A stretch of DNA of 64,000 nt. It comes from Chitinophagaceae bacterium. GTDB lineage: Bacteria; Bacteroidota; Bacteroidia; Chitinophagales; Chitinophagaceae. The stretch's first letter is position 1, and each line of letters starts with the position of its first letter. The DNA lies in assembly GCA_017853575.1 (NCBI GenBank), contig JAFMJI010000001.1, positions 358,529 through 422,528 of the forward strand, written 5' to 3'. This document shows, piece by piece, positions 1 through 8,603 of this stretch. A program made the translations under genes and the position numbers. The notes beneath the pieces are model-generated. The model did no database searches. It had not been told where the DNA came from and worked only from the letters and a program-made list of their open reading frames with translations.

Positions 1-144
1 CAACCAGAAGCGATGACAACAATAAACGAGGCTCTTGCAGCAATTGAACAATTCTTTCTGCCGCCGGATATTGTTTGGATTTCAAGTTGCCCAGATCTTT
101 ATACCCGAGTGAGAAAAATGCTATCTCAGCGCCTGCATTCATGA
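1..144 (+). CDS. C-terminal fragment of an unrecognised protein
   Basis: An open frame enters from the left edge and ends at TGA 142-144, giving the last 47 residues of a protein. The tail is mixed hydrophobic/basic, with the segment PDIVWISSCPDLYTRV near the end and a basic finish (KMLSQRLHS). I do not recognise the family from this fragment. It is convergent with mutY, whose stop lies about 90 bp downstream. The frame is real in the sense that it is open and its codon use resembles the neighbours, but its function cannot be assigned from inside the window. Confidence 0.6.
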   Translation, partial: QPEAMTTINEALAAIEQFFLPPDIVWISSCPDLYTRVRKMLSQRLHS

Positions 145-232
145 AAAGCATCAAAACAGATGCCAACAATAAAATGGTTAACAAAATCATCGCATCAAAA
201 ATACATAAAATGAAAGGGATGGATGTGCAGAA

Positions 233-1294
233 CTACCACTTCAGGTAGCGGGTGAACAACCTTGGAAAAGGAAGTTGGCGAATGGCAGTTTTAGATTTCC
301 AATCATACCCTTCTAATTTGATTGGTTGTTCAATTTTAATATGAACCAGCCTGCAAATTATTTTACGATGCGTAAGTTGATGAATAATTTCATCAGAAAC
401 ATCAATCACCTGTGTTGCTGTTCCTGGAGATTTCAATCCCCAACTCTTAAGATTTTGCAAGTCCTTGACATCTTGTGGTTCATCCTTTTCCCATAAAATG
501 AATTCATATAAATCTTTCCAGATATCATTTCCGGATCGTTTCCGCACCAACTGCCTCCCCTTGTGCTCAAGTATCAGGTAGTTGACATAGCGAACTTGCG
601 CCTTGGTTTTTGGTGATTTTCTTGGAATCGAAGATTGGAGTCCTTCGTTGAATGCAACGCATTTTTTCTTTAAAGGGCATCGCTCACAAATAGGTTGCTG
701 TGGTTTACAAACAACCGCCCCAAAATCCATGATGGCCTGATTATAAACAGCAGGATTTTTTTCATCCATCAGTTCCTGGGCCATGAACTCCACATTTTTT
801 TTGATACCAGGCAAATCAACAGGCTGAGTAATACCCAGAAATCTACTGATCACCCTGATCACATTTCCATCCACTACCGCCAGGGGGAGTCCAAAGGCAA
901 ATGAACCTATTGCTGCTGCTGTATATGGACCCACTCCCTTCAGTGAAAGCAGTCCTTCGAGTGTATTAGGGAACCTCCCATTCAGTTCAAGACTGACTTT
1001 TTTCGCAGTGGCAATCAGGTTGCGGCAGCGGGAGTAATAGCCGAGTCCTTCCCAAATCTTAAAAACTTGATTTTCAGGTGATTGTGCTAGATCATGCACG
1101 GTAGGAAACCGTTCTATGAACCTATTATAGTAACCCATTCCCTGCTCGACCCGCGTCTGCTGGAGCATCACTTCGCTCAACCATATTTTATAGGGGTCTT
1201 TGATCCCTTTCCAGGGCATTTTACGGTCATTTTTTTTCAGATTCCACTCTAAAAGTGACCTCCTAAACCACGCTTTCACTTGTTTTTCAACCAC
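233..1294 (-). CDS. mutY: A/G-specific adenine DNA glycosylase MutY
   Basis: Removes adenine mispaired with 8-oxoguanine, acting with MutM/MutT in the GO repair system. The 353-residue length is normal for the family. Visible features in order: the SEVMLQQT motif with catalytic Glu41, the helix-hairpin-helix LKGVGPYTAAAIG at about 118-130, catalytic Asp142 in VDGNV, and a 4Fe-4S ligand set Cys196-X6-Cys203-X2-Cys206-X5-Cys212. The remaining C-terminal third (about 230-353) fits the NUDIX-like domain that reads the 8-oxoG strand. The start is GTG at 1294. It is divergent from the HU gene, with about 146 bp between the two start codons. Confidence 0.96.
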   Translation of the reverse strand: MVEKQVKAWFRRSLLEWNLKKNDRKMPWKGIKDPYKIWLSEVMLQQTRVEQGMGYYNRFIERFPTVHDLAQSPENQVFKIWEGLGYYSRCRNLIATAKKVSLELNGRFPNTLEGLLSLKGVGPYTAAAIGSFAFGLPLAVVDGNVIRVISRFLGITQPVDLPGIKKNVEFMAQELMDEKNPAVYNQAIMDFGAVVCKPQQPICERCPLKKKCVAFNEGLQSSIPRKSPKTKAQVRYVNYLILEHKGRQLVRKRSGNDIWKDLYEFILWEKDEPQDVKDLQNLKSWGLKSPGTATQVIDVSDEIIHQLTHRKIICRLVHIKIEQPIKLEGYDWKSKTAIRQLPFPRLFTRYLKW

Positions 1295-1440
1295 TTATAT
1301 GTCTATTTTTTTGGTAGAAAGAAAAAAATACCCCAACTTTAAGAAAGCAGTGCACATGATTCGTTGTTATCGGTTGATAATGAGTGAGTTTTGTGCCACT
1401 TGTCTTAAAGAAATCTACATAGCCAAAACTAAGATACTTT

Positions 1441-1764
1441 ATGAGAAAAGCAGATTTGATCAATAAAATTTCTGAGAAAACAAACATTCCAAAGGTGGAT
1501 GTATTGGTTACACTTGAAACCATGTTTAAAGAAATCAAATACTCTCTTGCCAAAGGTGAAAACATTTATGTAAGAGGATTTGGATCATTCATTACCAAAA
1601 AGCGTGCTGCAAAAATTGGTAGAAACATCAAGCGCAACACTGCTGTTCAGATCCCAGAACACTTTATTCCTGCCTTCAAGCCGGCAAAAGAGTTCATGCA
1701 AGAAGTTAAAAAACTTGGAATTGACACCGTTATCAAGGATGAAGGTGCCGATGAAATGAACTAG
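1441..1764 (+). CDS. HU/IHF-family DNA-binding protein
   Basis: Nucleoid-associated DNA-bending protein of the HU/IHF fold. The N-terminus (MRKADLINKISEKTNIPK) is the helical dimerisation region. The beta-arm region GENIYVRGFGSFITKKRAAKIGRN lies at about 40-62, followed by the basic arm and FIPAFKPAKEF, the usual end of the core. At 107 residues it carries a tail of about 15 residues (ending KDEGADEMN) that is acidic and absent from a minimal 90-residue HU. It is followed after 28 bp by the TPR gene and then by the mini-protein and rng genes on the same strand, so co-transcription is likely. The exact HU-versus-IHF subtype is not resolved. Confidence 0.93.
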   Translation: MRKADLINKISEKTNIPKVDVLVTLETMFKEIKYSLAKGENIYVRGFGSFITKKRAAKIGRNIKRNTAVQIPEHFIPAFKPAKEFMQEVKKLGIDTVIKDEGADEMN

Positions 1765-1792
1765 CAGCTAATTTTGCAAAAAAATTTAATGA

Positions 1793-2641
1793 ATGCTTAG
1801 AAAACAGCAGTGGTATGTAATTGCCGCAGGTGCAGTGGTATTGTTTTCATTGTTTGTATTTGGAAAATTTACAGCTCCCCACGTTCACAAAGAGAATACA
1901 TCAACAGAGGCCAAACCTTCCGTAAATCCGAACTTCGACTTTGAACAATATGTAGCAGGACTAAAGAAAGACCTGACCCCAACCCAGTCGGCCTACCTGA
2001 CTTCGTTGGAAGATGCCATCAGCAGAGGCGACCTGGTTACCCAAAAACAACAAAATTTTCAGGCTCTTTCCAATTTTTGGCGTGACAGCGCACATGCCTT
2101 CACTCCTTATATGTATTACCTGGGAGAGAAAGCTAAATTGGAGAATTCTGAAAAAAGCCTGAACTTTGCCGCCCATTCAATGTTGGAGGAACTCAGGGGA
2201 ATAGCAGATCCTGCCCTCAAATCCTGGATGGCCAATCAAGCAAACGAGCTCTTTAAAAAATCTCTTGTACTGAATCCCAACAATGATTCAACCATCATCG
2301 GACAAGGAAGTACATTCTTTTTCGGTGCGGATGGTGCCCCGATGGAGGGTATCATGAACATCAGAAAAGTGGCCGAAAAAAATCCGGATAACGTATTTGC
2401 TCAGTTTATGCTGGGATACGGCGGACTGATTTCAGGACAAAACGACAAGGCCATCGAGCGATTCAAGAAAGTTGTTTCCTTGGATCCTGAAAATACTGAA
2501 GCCATTTTTTTGTTAGCTGAAATGTATGAGAGAGAAGGAAAAAAGAAGGAAGCAATCGTTTGGTACGAAAAAGGACTGACCAAAGTAAAGAATCCTGAAC
2601 TCGTTAAAGCATTGGAAGAAAAAATCAACTCATTAAAATAA
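1793..2641 (+). CDS. membrane-anchored tetratricopeptide (TPR) protein
   Basis: A 282-residue protein with a short basic N-terminus and one hydrophobic segment at about 7-26 (WYVIAAGAVVLFSLFVFGKF). It is therefore probably anchored in the inner membrane with the rest in the periplasm. The C-terminal third contains TPR-like helical repeats (NPDNVFAQFMLGYGGLISG and DPENTEAIFLLAEMYEREGK, about 198-260), typical of protein-protein scaffolds. No catalytic motif is visible. It sits between the HU gene and the mini-protein/rng genes. The precise partner is unknown. Confidence 0.8.
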   Translation: MLRKQQWYVIAAGAVVLFSLFVFGKFTAPHVHKENTSTEAKPSVNPNFDFEQYVAGLKKDLTPTQSAYLTSLEDAISRGDLVTQKQQNFQALSNFWRDSAHAFTPYMYYLGEKAKLENSEKSLNFAAHSMLEELRGIADPALKSWMANQANELFKKSLVLNPNNDSTIIGQGSTFFFGADGAPMEGIMNIRKVAEKNPDNVFAQFMLGYGGLISGQNDKAIERFKKVVSLDPENTEAIFLLAEMYEREGKKKEAIVWYEKGLTKVKNPELVKALEEKINSLK

Positions 2642-2666
2642 TTTATAACACTTAAACTAATTTAAC

Positions 2667-2762
2667 ATGCCTTGCGGTAAAAAAAGAAAACGTCATAAAA
2701 TCGCAACCCACAAACGCAAAAAGAGGTTGAGAAAGAACCGTCATAAAAAAAGTAAGAAGTAG
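2667..2762 (+). CDS. AURKAIP1/COX24-type basic mini-protein (31 aa)
   Basis: A 31-codon ORF, ATG 2667 to TAG 2762, encoding a very basic peptide that starts MPCGKKRKRHKIATHKRKKR and continues with Arg, Lys and His to the end. Short proteins of this type are annotated in Bacteroidota as AURKAIP1/COX24 domain proteins; the mitochondrial relative AURKAIP1 is the small-subunit ribosomal protein mS38. A ribosome-associated role is therefore the best inference. It begins 25 nt after the TPR stop and lies 71 nt before rng. It is shorter than usual ORF cut-offs and easily missed. Confidence 0.85.
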   Translation: MPCGKKRKRHKIATHKRKKRLRKNRHKKSKK

Positions 2763-2833
2763 TCTCCCCTTATTTTATTCATTCACATTGCAAAGTTTGA
2801 TGCGTAGGTCTTGCCTATCCATCAATCGCATAT

Positions 2834-4405
2834 GTGTCACAAATTGATTATTCATCATTGAATAAGGAACTCGTCATACATACATCTGCACAAGGTGTAG
2901 AAATCGCCTTGTTGGAAGACAGGAAACTGGTTGAACTGCATCAAGAAAAAGCAGACGCCAGCTTTGCTGTAGGGGATCTCTATTTGGGCAAAGTCAAGAA
3001 ATTAATTCCTGGGTTGAATGCTGCATTTGTAGATGTAGGATTTGAGAAAGATGCTTTTTTGCATTATACAGATTTGAGTCCATACGCAAAGTCCTTGCTT
3101 AAGTTCACGCAGATCTCTATCAATACGCCTGTTCAAAGCCAACAGGAATTCTCATCATTCAATGTCGAACCCGAAATCGTCAAAACAGGAAAGATCAATG
3201 AAGTACTGGGACAAAAACCGAACGTACTGGTTCAAATCCTGAAGGAGCCCATCGCAGCGAAAGGCCCACGTTTGAGTTGTGAAATTTCACTTCCAGGAAG
3301 ATTTGTCGTCATAACTCCCTTCAATGATATCATCGCTATCTCCAGAAAAATTCATTCTGGTGAAGAAAGAAAAAGGCTGCAAAAAATCATTGAGGCCATC
3401 AAGCCGAAAAATTTCGGAGTAATTGTCAGAACCGCCGCCGAAGGAAAAAATACTGCTGAGCTGCATGAAGACCTCAACATGTTGTTCGACAAGTGGAAGG
3501 CCATTCAGCAAAATTTGAGTGCCGCCGTTGCCCCTCAGAAGATTCTGAGTGAACAAACCAAAACCACCAGCATATTAAGAGATCTCTTGAATGCCGATTT
3601 CAATAAAATTGTGGTGGATGATAAACAGCTCTTCGCTGAAACCAAAGCATATATCCAAAAAATTTCACCAGAAAAGGCCAACATCGTATCCTATTACAAT
3701 GGAAGCGGTTCGGTATTTGATCATACAGGTGTCACAAAACAGGTAAAGGGAGGATTTGGCAAAACGGTTAATCTTCCGAGTGGAGCATATCTGATCATTG
3801 AGCATACTGAAGCCTTGCACGTAATTGATGTGAACAGTGGCTACAAGAGCGTAAGCAATAACCAGGAGGAGAATGCCCTGCAAACAAACTTGGAGGCTGC
3901 TGAAGAGATTGCCAGACAATTGAGGCTGAGAGATATCGGAGGAATCATAGTGGTGGATTTCATTGATATGAAGCTGCCTGAAAACAAGAAGAAGCTTCAT
4001 GAAGCCATGGAGCAATACATGAAACATGACAGGGCCAAGCATGCGGTGCTGGCTATTTCAAAATTCGGACTCATGCAGTTGACACGTCAGCGCATGAAAC
4101 CTGAAATGAATATCAATACACAAGAACAATGCCCGTCTTGTCAGGGTACCGGAAAAATATCTTCAACCCTTGTTTTAGAAGATGAAATCGAAAAGAACAT
4201 CAGCTACCTGCATGAGCAGAAACATCGTTCATTGAAAGTGATGGTTCATCCGATTCTGTATGCATATTTAACCAAGGGATTCATTTCCATCAAACGCAAA
4301 TGGTCTTGGAGATACAAGATCAAACTAGCATTGATGGAAGACACAACCTACCACCTTACTGAGTTTCATTTCTTTGACGCAGACGGCGAAGAGATTCGTC
4401 TCTGA
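2834..4405 (+). CDS. rng: ribonuclease E/G family protein (RNase G)
   Basis: Endoribonuclease of the Rne/Rng family, acting in rRNA maturation and mRNA decay. The 523 residues match RNase G rather than the longer RNase E, with no degradosome scaffold tail. An S1-like RNA-binding domain with a long insert covers roughly residues 38-135 (GKVKKLIPGLNAAFVDVGFE). The metal-binding catalytic aspartates are Asp332 (IDVNSG) and Asp375 (VVDFIDM). The Zn-link CPSCQGTG contains Cys433 and Cys436. The start is GTG 2834 (MSQIDYSSL); the overlapping ATG at 2832 is out of frame. It is probably the last gene of the HU-TPR-mini-protein group. Confidence 0.95.
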   Translation: MSQIDYSSLNKELVIHTSAQGVEIALLEDRKLVELHQEKADASFAVGDLYLGKVKKLIPGLNAAFVDVGFEKDAFLHYTDLSPYAKSLLKFTQISINTPVQSQQEFSSFNVEPEIVKTGKINEVLGQKPNVLVQILKEPIAAKGPRLSCEISLPGRFVVITPFNDIIAISRKIHSGEERKRLQKIIEAIKPKNFGVIVRTAAEGKNTAELHEDLNMLFDKWKAIQQNLSAAVAPQKILSEQTKTTSILRDLLNADFNKIVVDDKQLFAETKAYIQKISPEKANIVSYYNGSGSVFDHTGVTKQVKGGFGKTVNLPSGAYLIIEHTEALHVIDVNSGYKSVSNNQEENALQTNLEAAEEIARQLRLRDIGGIIVVDFIDMKLPENKKKLHEAMEQYMKHDRAKHAVLAISKFGLMQLTRQRMKPEMNINTQEQCPSCQGTGKISSTLVLEDEIEKNISYLHEQKHRSLKVMVHPILYAYLTKGFISIKRKWSWRYKIKLALMEDTTYHLTEFHFFDADGEEIRL

Positions 4406-4434
4406 ATCTCTACCTTTACTGAAAATTCGGCTGC

Positions 4435-4899
4435 ATGAAATTGCTTGCACTCAACGTGTATTTCTTTCTTGCTACAACTTGTCCCATCAGCCAACAGTAT
4501 ACTGCCTATATCAATCAATTTACCAGGATGGCTGCCGAGAAACATATCCAGGTGATGTTGGTGTTTCCAACAGAAAAAAATAAAATCAAAACAGAAGTGG
4601 ATTGTTTCATTCAACAGTACAAGCTGTCTGCACCTGTGATGATCGACAAAGGATTTAAATTATCAAAAAAGTTCAATGCAACAGCAACCCCTGAGGTATT
4701 TGTGTTAAATGAAAAAGATCAGGTATTGTATCATGGTGCGATCGACAATTGGTTTTATAAGCTCGGACAGAATAGAATAGAGATCACAGAACATTATTTG
4801 GATGATGCCGTTGGACAAGCATTGAATCAGCAACCCATCATCAGACCATATGTAAAACCAATTGGTTGTTTTATTGAAACAGGAATGCCGAGTAACTAG
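4435..4899 (+). CDS. thioredoxin-like redoxin protein
   Basis: A 154-residue thioredoxin-fold protein of the AhpC/TSA-redoxin type. Cys16 in TTCPISQQY is in the position of the nucleophilic Cys, but the usual second Cys of CxxC is Ser, which is more like a 1-Cys or peroxiredoxin-type site. The cis-Pro loop is TPEVFVLNEKDQVLYHG. A PIGC motif near the C-terminus gives a possible resolving Cys. There is no signal peptide. It overlaps the 3' end of the opposing cytochrome/copper-monooxygenase gene by 4 bp. Because redoxin domains of this kind also occur near such monooxygenases, a functional link is possible but unproven. Confidence 0.75.
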   Translation: MKLLALNVYFFLATTCPISQQYTAYINQFTRMAAEKHIQVMLVFPTEKNKIKTEVDCFIQQYKLSAPVMIDKGFKLSKKFNATATPEVFVLNEKDQVLYHGAIDNWFYKLGQNRIEITEHYLDDAVGQALNQQPIIRPYVKPIGCFIETGMPSN

Positions 4900-6176
4900 A
4901 GAGGAATATCTTCATCACCCACCTGGTATTTTACATAGTATATGATCAGGTTCATCATCTCATCTTTGGTACCCCATCCGTAGGTAACATCAATGGGCGG
5001 ATTGCTTGGATTTTTGGGATTGTTTCTGGTATTGTCGTATTGCCCCTCTGCATAGATGATAGACCCTTTGGGCACCTTCAGAAATTTCTTAAATACATAG
5101 GTCATCTGCCAATTGAAATCCCATTCAGGAATATTTACCAATGGTATCACATCTCCTGCCGGTGTAATGGCAAATGCCTTGAATTTTTTTCCCAATAAAT
5201 GCATATGAGGCATGACTGAGATGAATGAAACATCTTCCTCCAGTGGCAATGTACGCATGTAAAAAGTGGGTATTTTATTTGCGGGAATGATGAAAGGCAG
5301 GTTTGAAATCTGATCTTCTTTTAATGTCAGTGTTATGACTTCTCTGATTATAGGGGCATCTACATAAGTAAGTTGAATGGAAGAGGAATCTTTTGCCGGA
5401 ACTGGTGTAGGAGCATAATGCATATTCAAAATAAAATCAGATCCTGCATGTAAACGTTTGCCTGTTCCCTTGGGAAAACTGATTTCATCATTGCCCGGAA
5501 CCCATCCAAATAAAAATGGATCAGCCAAGGGTTTGGTCTGATATTGATAAATTGATGTATCCGATTCTGAAATTCCATTAATCCCTGCAATTGCACCGGT
5601 TGTATCAATCATTAATCTGCTGTGGTGTACCAGTTTTTTATTTCCTGGAATAAATCGAATCGTTTGAATGAATTTTTCTTCTTTGTTCTGCAGCGGAAGA
5701 TGGAAATACCTGAATTCTTCTTTCTGCATTTCAGGCATGTGGAAAGTATTGCGCATTCCAATTCGAAGATCGGATTGGACGGGTGCAGAAACCACCAAAC
5801 TTTTCTGATGCTCATCTGCAACTTCTGGATGCGATGCTTTGATGCGCTTTCCTGCTGGTTTTCCGGCAGCGACCCATTGTGTAATCTTTTCAATTTCTAG
5901 ATCAGAGAGTAAGTTCTCGTTTTTATAGTGCTGAAAAGTATTGTCTGCCTTGAATGGAGGCATGTATCTGGTGCTGGTGACATATTGCACAAATCCGCCT
6001 CTTGAAGCAACATCCTCAAAAGTTTCCAGGGAGAAAGGGGCAATGCCTGCTGGATGGTGACATCTTAGGCAATGTGTTCGAATGATGGGAGCAATATGTT
6101 GATGATAATTGATTTGCTGTGCAAGAGCTGACAACACAAACCATGAAAGAAATAAATATATAAAGATGAATTTCAA
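4896..6176 (-). CDS. secreted cytochrome c / copper type II monooxygenase-like protein
   Basis: About 426 residues. The N-terminus MKFIFIYLFLSWFVLSALAQ is a signal peptide. A single c-type haem site, CLRCHHPAGIAPFS, follows, with YMPPFKAD giving a downstream Met ligand candidate. The rest resembles the two-domain copper fold of peptidylglycine monooxygenase/dopamine hydroxylase: a paired His (KKLVHHSRLM), an HMH motif (PHMHLLGKKF) and the C-terminal TKDEMMN. Predicted to be a periplasmic or secreted redox enzyme of unknown substrate. The frame is open up to TTG 6197, but that codon lies inside a terminator hairpin. I prefer TTG 6176, which gives a clean signal peptide; no ATG is available. 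Confidence 0.8.
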   Translation of the reverse strand: MKFIFIYLFLSWFVLSALAQQINYHQHIAPIIRTHCLRCHHPAGIAPFSLETFEDVASRGGFVQYVTSTRYMPPFKADNTFQHYKNENLLSDLEIEKITQWVAAGKPAGKRIKASHPEVADEHQKSLVVSAPVQSDLRIGMRNTFHMPEMQKEEFRYFHLPLQNKEEKFIQTIRFIPGNKKLVHHSRLMIDTTGAIAGINGISESDTSIYQYQTKPLADPFLFGWVPGNDEISFPKGTGKRLHAGSDFILNMHYAPTPVPAKDSSSIQLTYVDAPIIREVITLTLKEDQISNLPFIIPANKIPTFYMRTLPLEEDVSFISVMPHMHLLGKKFKAFAITPAGDVIPLVNIPEWDFNWQMTYVFKKFLKVPKGSIIYAEGQYDNTRNNPKNPSNPPIDVTYGWGTKDEMMNLIIYYVKYQVGDEDIPL

Positions 6177-6195
6177 AACAGGTATTTGTAAAAAC

Positions 6196-6230
6196 AAAAT
6201 TGGGAATAAACAATGTTTATTCCCAATTTT
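6196..6230 (-). terminator. strong intrinsic terminator of the SusCD-lipoprotein operon
   Basis: A 16-bp perfect stem (6196-6211 pairing with 6215-6230) has a 3-nt loop. In the minus-strand reading it is followed by TTTTGTTTTT, and in the plus-strand reading by TTTTTATAA. It lies 20 nt after the stop of the last operon gene and directly before the TTG start of the cytochrome/monooxygenase gene. It therefore separates the two minus-strand transcription units and may work in both directions. Confidence 0.85.
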
Positions 6231-6250
6231 TATAAAATGTATTGATACAT

Positions 6251-6859
6251 TTATTTAGGAGACCAAACCACTGATGCGTTTGCAGCAATATCAGGCTGGC
6301 TTACATACACCTCGCCGTTTACTACTGAAACTGACCACCACTTGTAAACAAGTCCTTCAGAACTTGTAAAGGCCCAAGTCATTTCAAAAGTATCTGCTTT
6401 TGTAAAACGCTTGCCGTCAGGACGGGTTGCGCCAAACACATCAACAGAACCTTTTCCGTAATCAAACTTGTTTGATTTGAACAAGTTGTATACTTGAGCG
6501 GCTGTGATAGAGAATGCTACTGGTTCATTGTTTCCTTTGCAGTCTTGAACTACAAGAGATTTTGTACCATGGTTAGCAGTAGCAGGATTTCCGTTCTTAT
6601 CAGTATATGATTCAGTGAACGTAATAAAGATCTCTTGCTTGGTCATTGTTAGCTTACGGTTTACATCGATCCACTTCAACTGCATGTTTACAGTAGATCC
6701 AGCATCGTTACCTGCTAAAAATGAACCAGAAAGTAATTTGCCTTGCCCCCAAACACCTGGTTCAGGAGTAGCAACTGGGTTCAACTCTTCTTTTGTACAA
6801 GCAGTAAATACTGTTGTCAACATCAAGAGAACCGCGATATATTTCATCATTCTTTTCAT
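6251..6859 (-). CDS. small lipoprotein downstream of SusD
   Basis: A 202-residue protein with a lipoprotein signal (MKRMMKYIAVLLMLTTVFTACTKEE, lipobox Cys at about 21). The mature part is rich in beta-strand-like sequence with no catalytic motif I recognise. It is the third gene of the minus-strand susC-susD operon, only 18 bp after susD. Accessory lipoproteins in this position are often surface-exposed glycan- or ligand-binding proteins, so a binding role at the outer membrane is inferred. The substrate is unknown. Confidence 0.75.
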   Translation of the reverse strand: MKRMMKYIAVLLMLTTVFTACTKEELNPVATPEPGVWGQGKLLSGSFLAGNDAGSTVNMQLKWIDVNRKLTMTKQEIFITFTESYTDKNGNPATANHGTKSLVVQDCKGNNEPVAFSITAAQVYNLFKSNKFDYGKGSVDVFGATRPDGKRFTKADTFEMTWAFTSSEGLVYKWWSVSVVNGEVYVSQPDIAANASVVWSPK

Positions 6860-6877
6860 GTTTGTAATTTTTTATGA

Positions 6878-8575
6878 TTAGAACTTGAATTTTACTACAT
6901 CCCAGAAAACAGGTTCCTGGTAATACACCGGAAGTGGAGATGGAGCATTCTTATTCAAAGTTGCCTCTGTAGCTGGCACAGGCCAACGAAGTGCAAACTG
7001 GCTGTTCAAAGTGATAGGTGGTCTCAAAGTTGTAGGATAACCTGTTCTACGCATAGCATTGTATGCTTCAAAACCATTACCCCATCCTGCGATCCATGCC
7101 TGAGAAAGCACAGCATTGATTTTTGCCTCTGCAGAAGGAGCAGCATCATAATCAGCCAAGAATTTGTTTACATAAGCTGTTACATCAGCAGCAGCAGGAG
7201 CTTTTGCAGTTGCATCTTTGGATAAACCAAAATTGACAACATAAGTAATATGTTCCCTGATTGCAGCCTCAATGGTTGCACGAGGGTCACCAAAACCATA
7301 TGCCAATTCAGCTTCAGCCTGCCAGAACTTAACCATCCAGCTGGTCATGAAAGGAGAGATACCATCACCACGTCCTTTGTTACCGCCACCTGAGCGGAGC
7401 AATATTGCAGAACCATTTCTATCATCATACAATCCGGCAGCAGGATAAACTCCTGGAGCTGTTCTGAAGTCTTGGTCTTGGGGAACACCTGATTGATCAC
7501 CACGGTATCTTCCAAAAAAGCCTGCCATGAACAAAGTGTCAGATTTTGTAGGTGACAATACACCGGCAGCAATACCAGCTTGCCAGATTGATTTTTCCAA
7601 AACCAGGTAAGCACCTTGTACTGGAGTAGCACCACGGTCAGTTGGATCATTTTGATTCAACAATCTTGTTGCCTGACGCTTATAATAGAATGGGAAACGC
7701 GGATCCTTGTTAAGGAACAACTTCCACATCATATCAGTTTCAACATACGTGAAATCCATGTTTGCTAAGTATGCTGCAGTATACCAAGGGTGGCGCAATT
7801 CAGGAGAAATTTGGCTACCATACTTCCAAGTAAAATCATTGGCAGTACCAGTTACCAATCCACCAGTTGCAGCCAACGCAGCCTGGATATCAGCTTTCGC
7901 ATTTGTATTTACTTTGCGTTCAGTGATCTTCATTTTTAAACGAAGCGTGTTGATAAACCTGATCCAGTTTGCCTTACTACCACTGTAGAAGATATCTGGA
8001 CTGATTGAAATGCTAGAAGCAGCATTCAGGTTAGCAGTTGCATCATCCAACAATTTGTAACATGCAGCATAAATGTCTTTACCTGCATCAAATTTTGGAG
8101 AAATGTTCTGCTCAGTGAGGTTACCACCAAATGCTTCTGTAAAAGGGCATGTGCCAAACAAGTCGACCATGGTTACAAAACCATAAGCCTTCATCGCTTG
8201 TGCTACCCCGAGATAAGGTTGGTTTTTAGCCTCAGTTGCAGCCTTGATGATTTCATCAACATCCTTGCCCCAGCCTGTGTAAAAGCTAGACCAGGTGCCG
8301 TAAAAGCTGTTTACGCCATAACCATAAGAATCAGAAGCAGCTATTTGTCCAACTGCACCCATTTGGGTTTGAACCAAACCGTTCAACCAGTTGGCCATTC
8401 TGCGTTCTGCCTCTGGCAAAAGCAATTTAACCGAACCCTTTGTAGGGTTGTTAGGATCTACGTTGATGTCTAGATCAAACAAGTCGGTCTCTTTGGTACA
8501 AGACGCAAATGAGAGCGCAACTGCGAGTGATACACCAGCGATCCATCTATTTATATTTTTCATGTTATTTTTCAT
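6878..8575 (-). CDS. SusD/RagB-like outer-membrane lipoprotein
   Basis: A 565-residue surface lipoprotein that closes over a SusC-type TonB-dependent channel and captures its substrate. It has a lipoprotein signal (ALSFASCTKET). The N-terminal region INVDPNNPTKGSVKLLLPEAE and the arrangement around MANWLNGLVQTQ fit the SusD-like_2 subgroup. The conserved closing segment near the C-terminus (AYNAMRRTGYPTTLRPP) is also present. It is 28 bp downstream of susC and 18 bp upstream of the small lipoprotein gene. No glycoside hydrolase or peptidase is adjacent, so the imported substrate cannot be inferred. A second in-frame ATG is at 8563. Confidence 0.93.
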   Translation of the reverse strand: MKNNMKNINRWIAGVSLAVALSFASCTKETDLFDLDINVDPNNPTKGSVKLLLPEAERRMANWLNGLVQTQMGAVGQIAASDSYGYGVNSFYGTWSSFYTGWGKDVDEIIKAATEAKNQPYLGVAQAMKAYGFVTMVDLFGTCPFTEAFGGNLTEQNISPKFDAGKDIYAACYKLLDDATANLNAASSISISPDIFYSGSKANWIRFINTLRLKMKITERKVNTNAKADIQAALAATGGLVTGTANDFTWKYGSQISPELRHPWYTAAYLANMDFTYVETDMMWKLFLNKDPRFPFYYKRQATRLLNQNDPTDRGATPVQGAYLVLEKSIWQAGIAAGVLSPTKSDTLFMAGFFGRYRGDQSGVPQDQDFRTAPGVYPAAGLYDDRNGSAILLRSGGGNKGRGDGISPFMTSWMVKFWQAEAELAYGFGDPRATIEAAIREHITYVVNFGLSKDATAKAPAAADVTAYVNKFLADYDAAPSAEAKINAVLSQAWIAGWGNGFEAYNAMRRTGYPTTLRPPITLNSQFALRWPVPATEATLNKNAPSPLPVYYQEPVFWDVVKFKF

Positions 8576-8603
8576 CTTTTGATCGTTTTTAGTGGTTCAC
8601 GAA

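Noticed and set aside
141..248. 35-codon ORF on the plus strand starting with an ATGA overlap at the end of the left-edge gene
   Set aside because: Low-complexity Lys/Ile/Met-rich peptide overlapping the mutY 3' end in antisense; no family resemblance and no promoter or terminator to support it.
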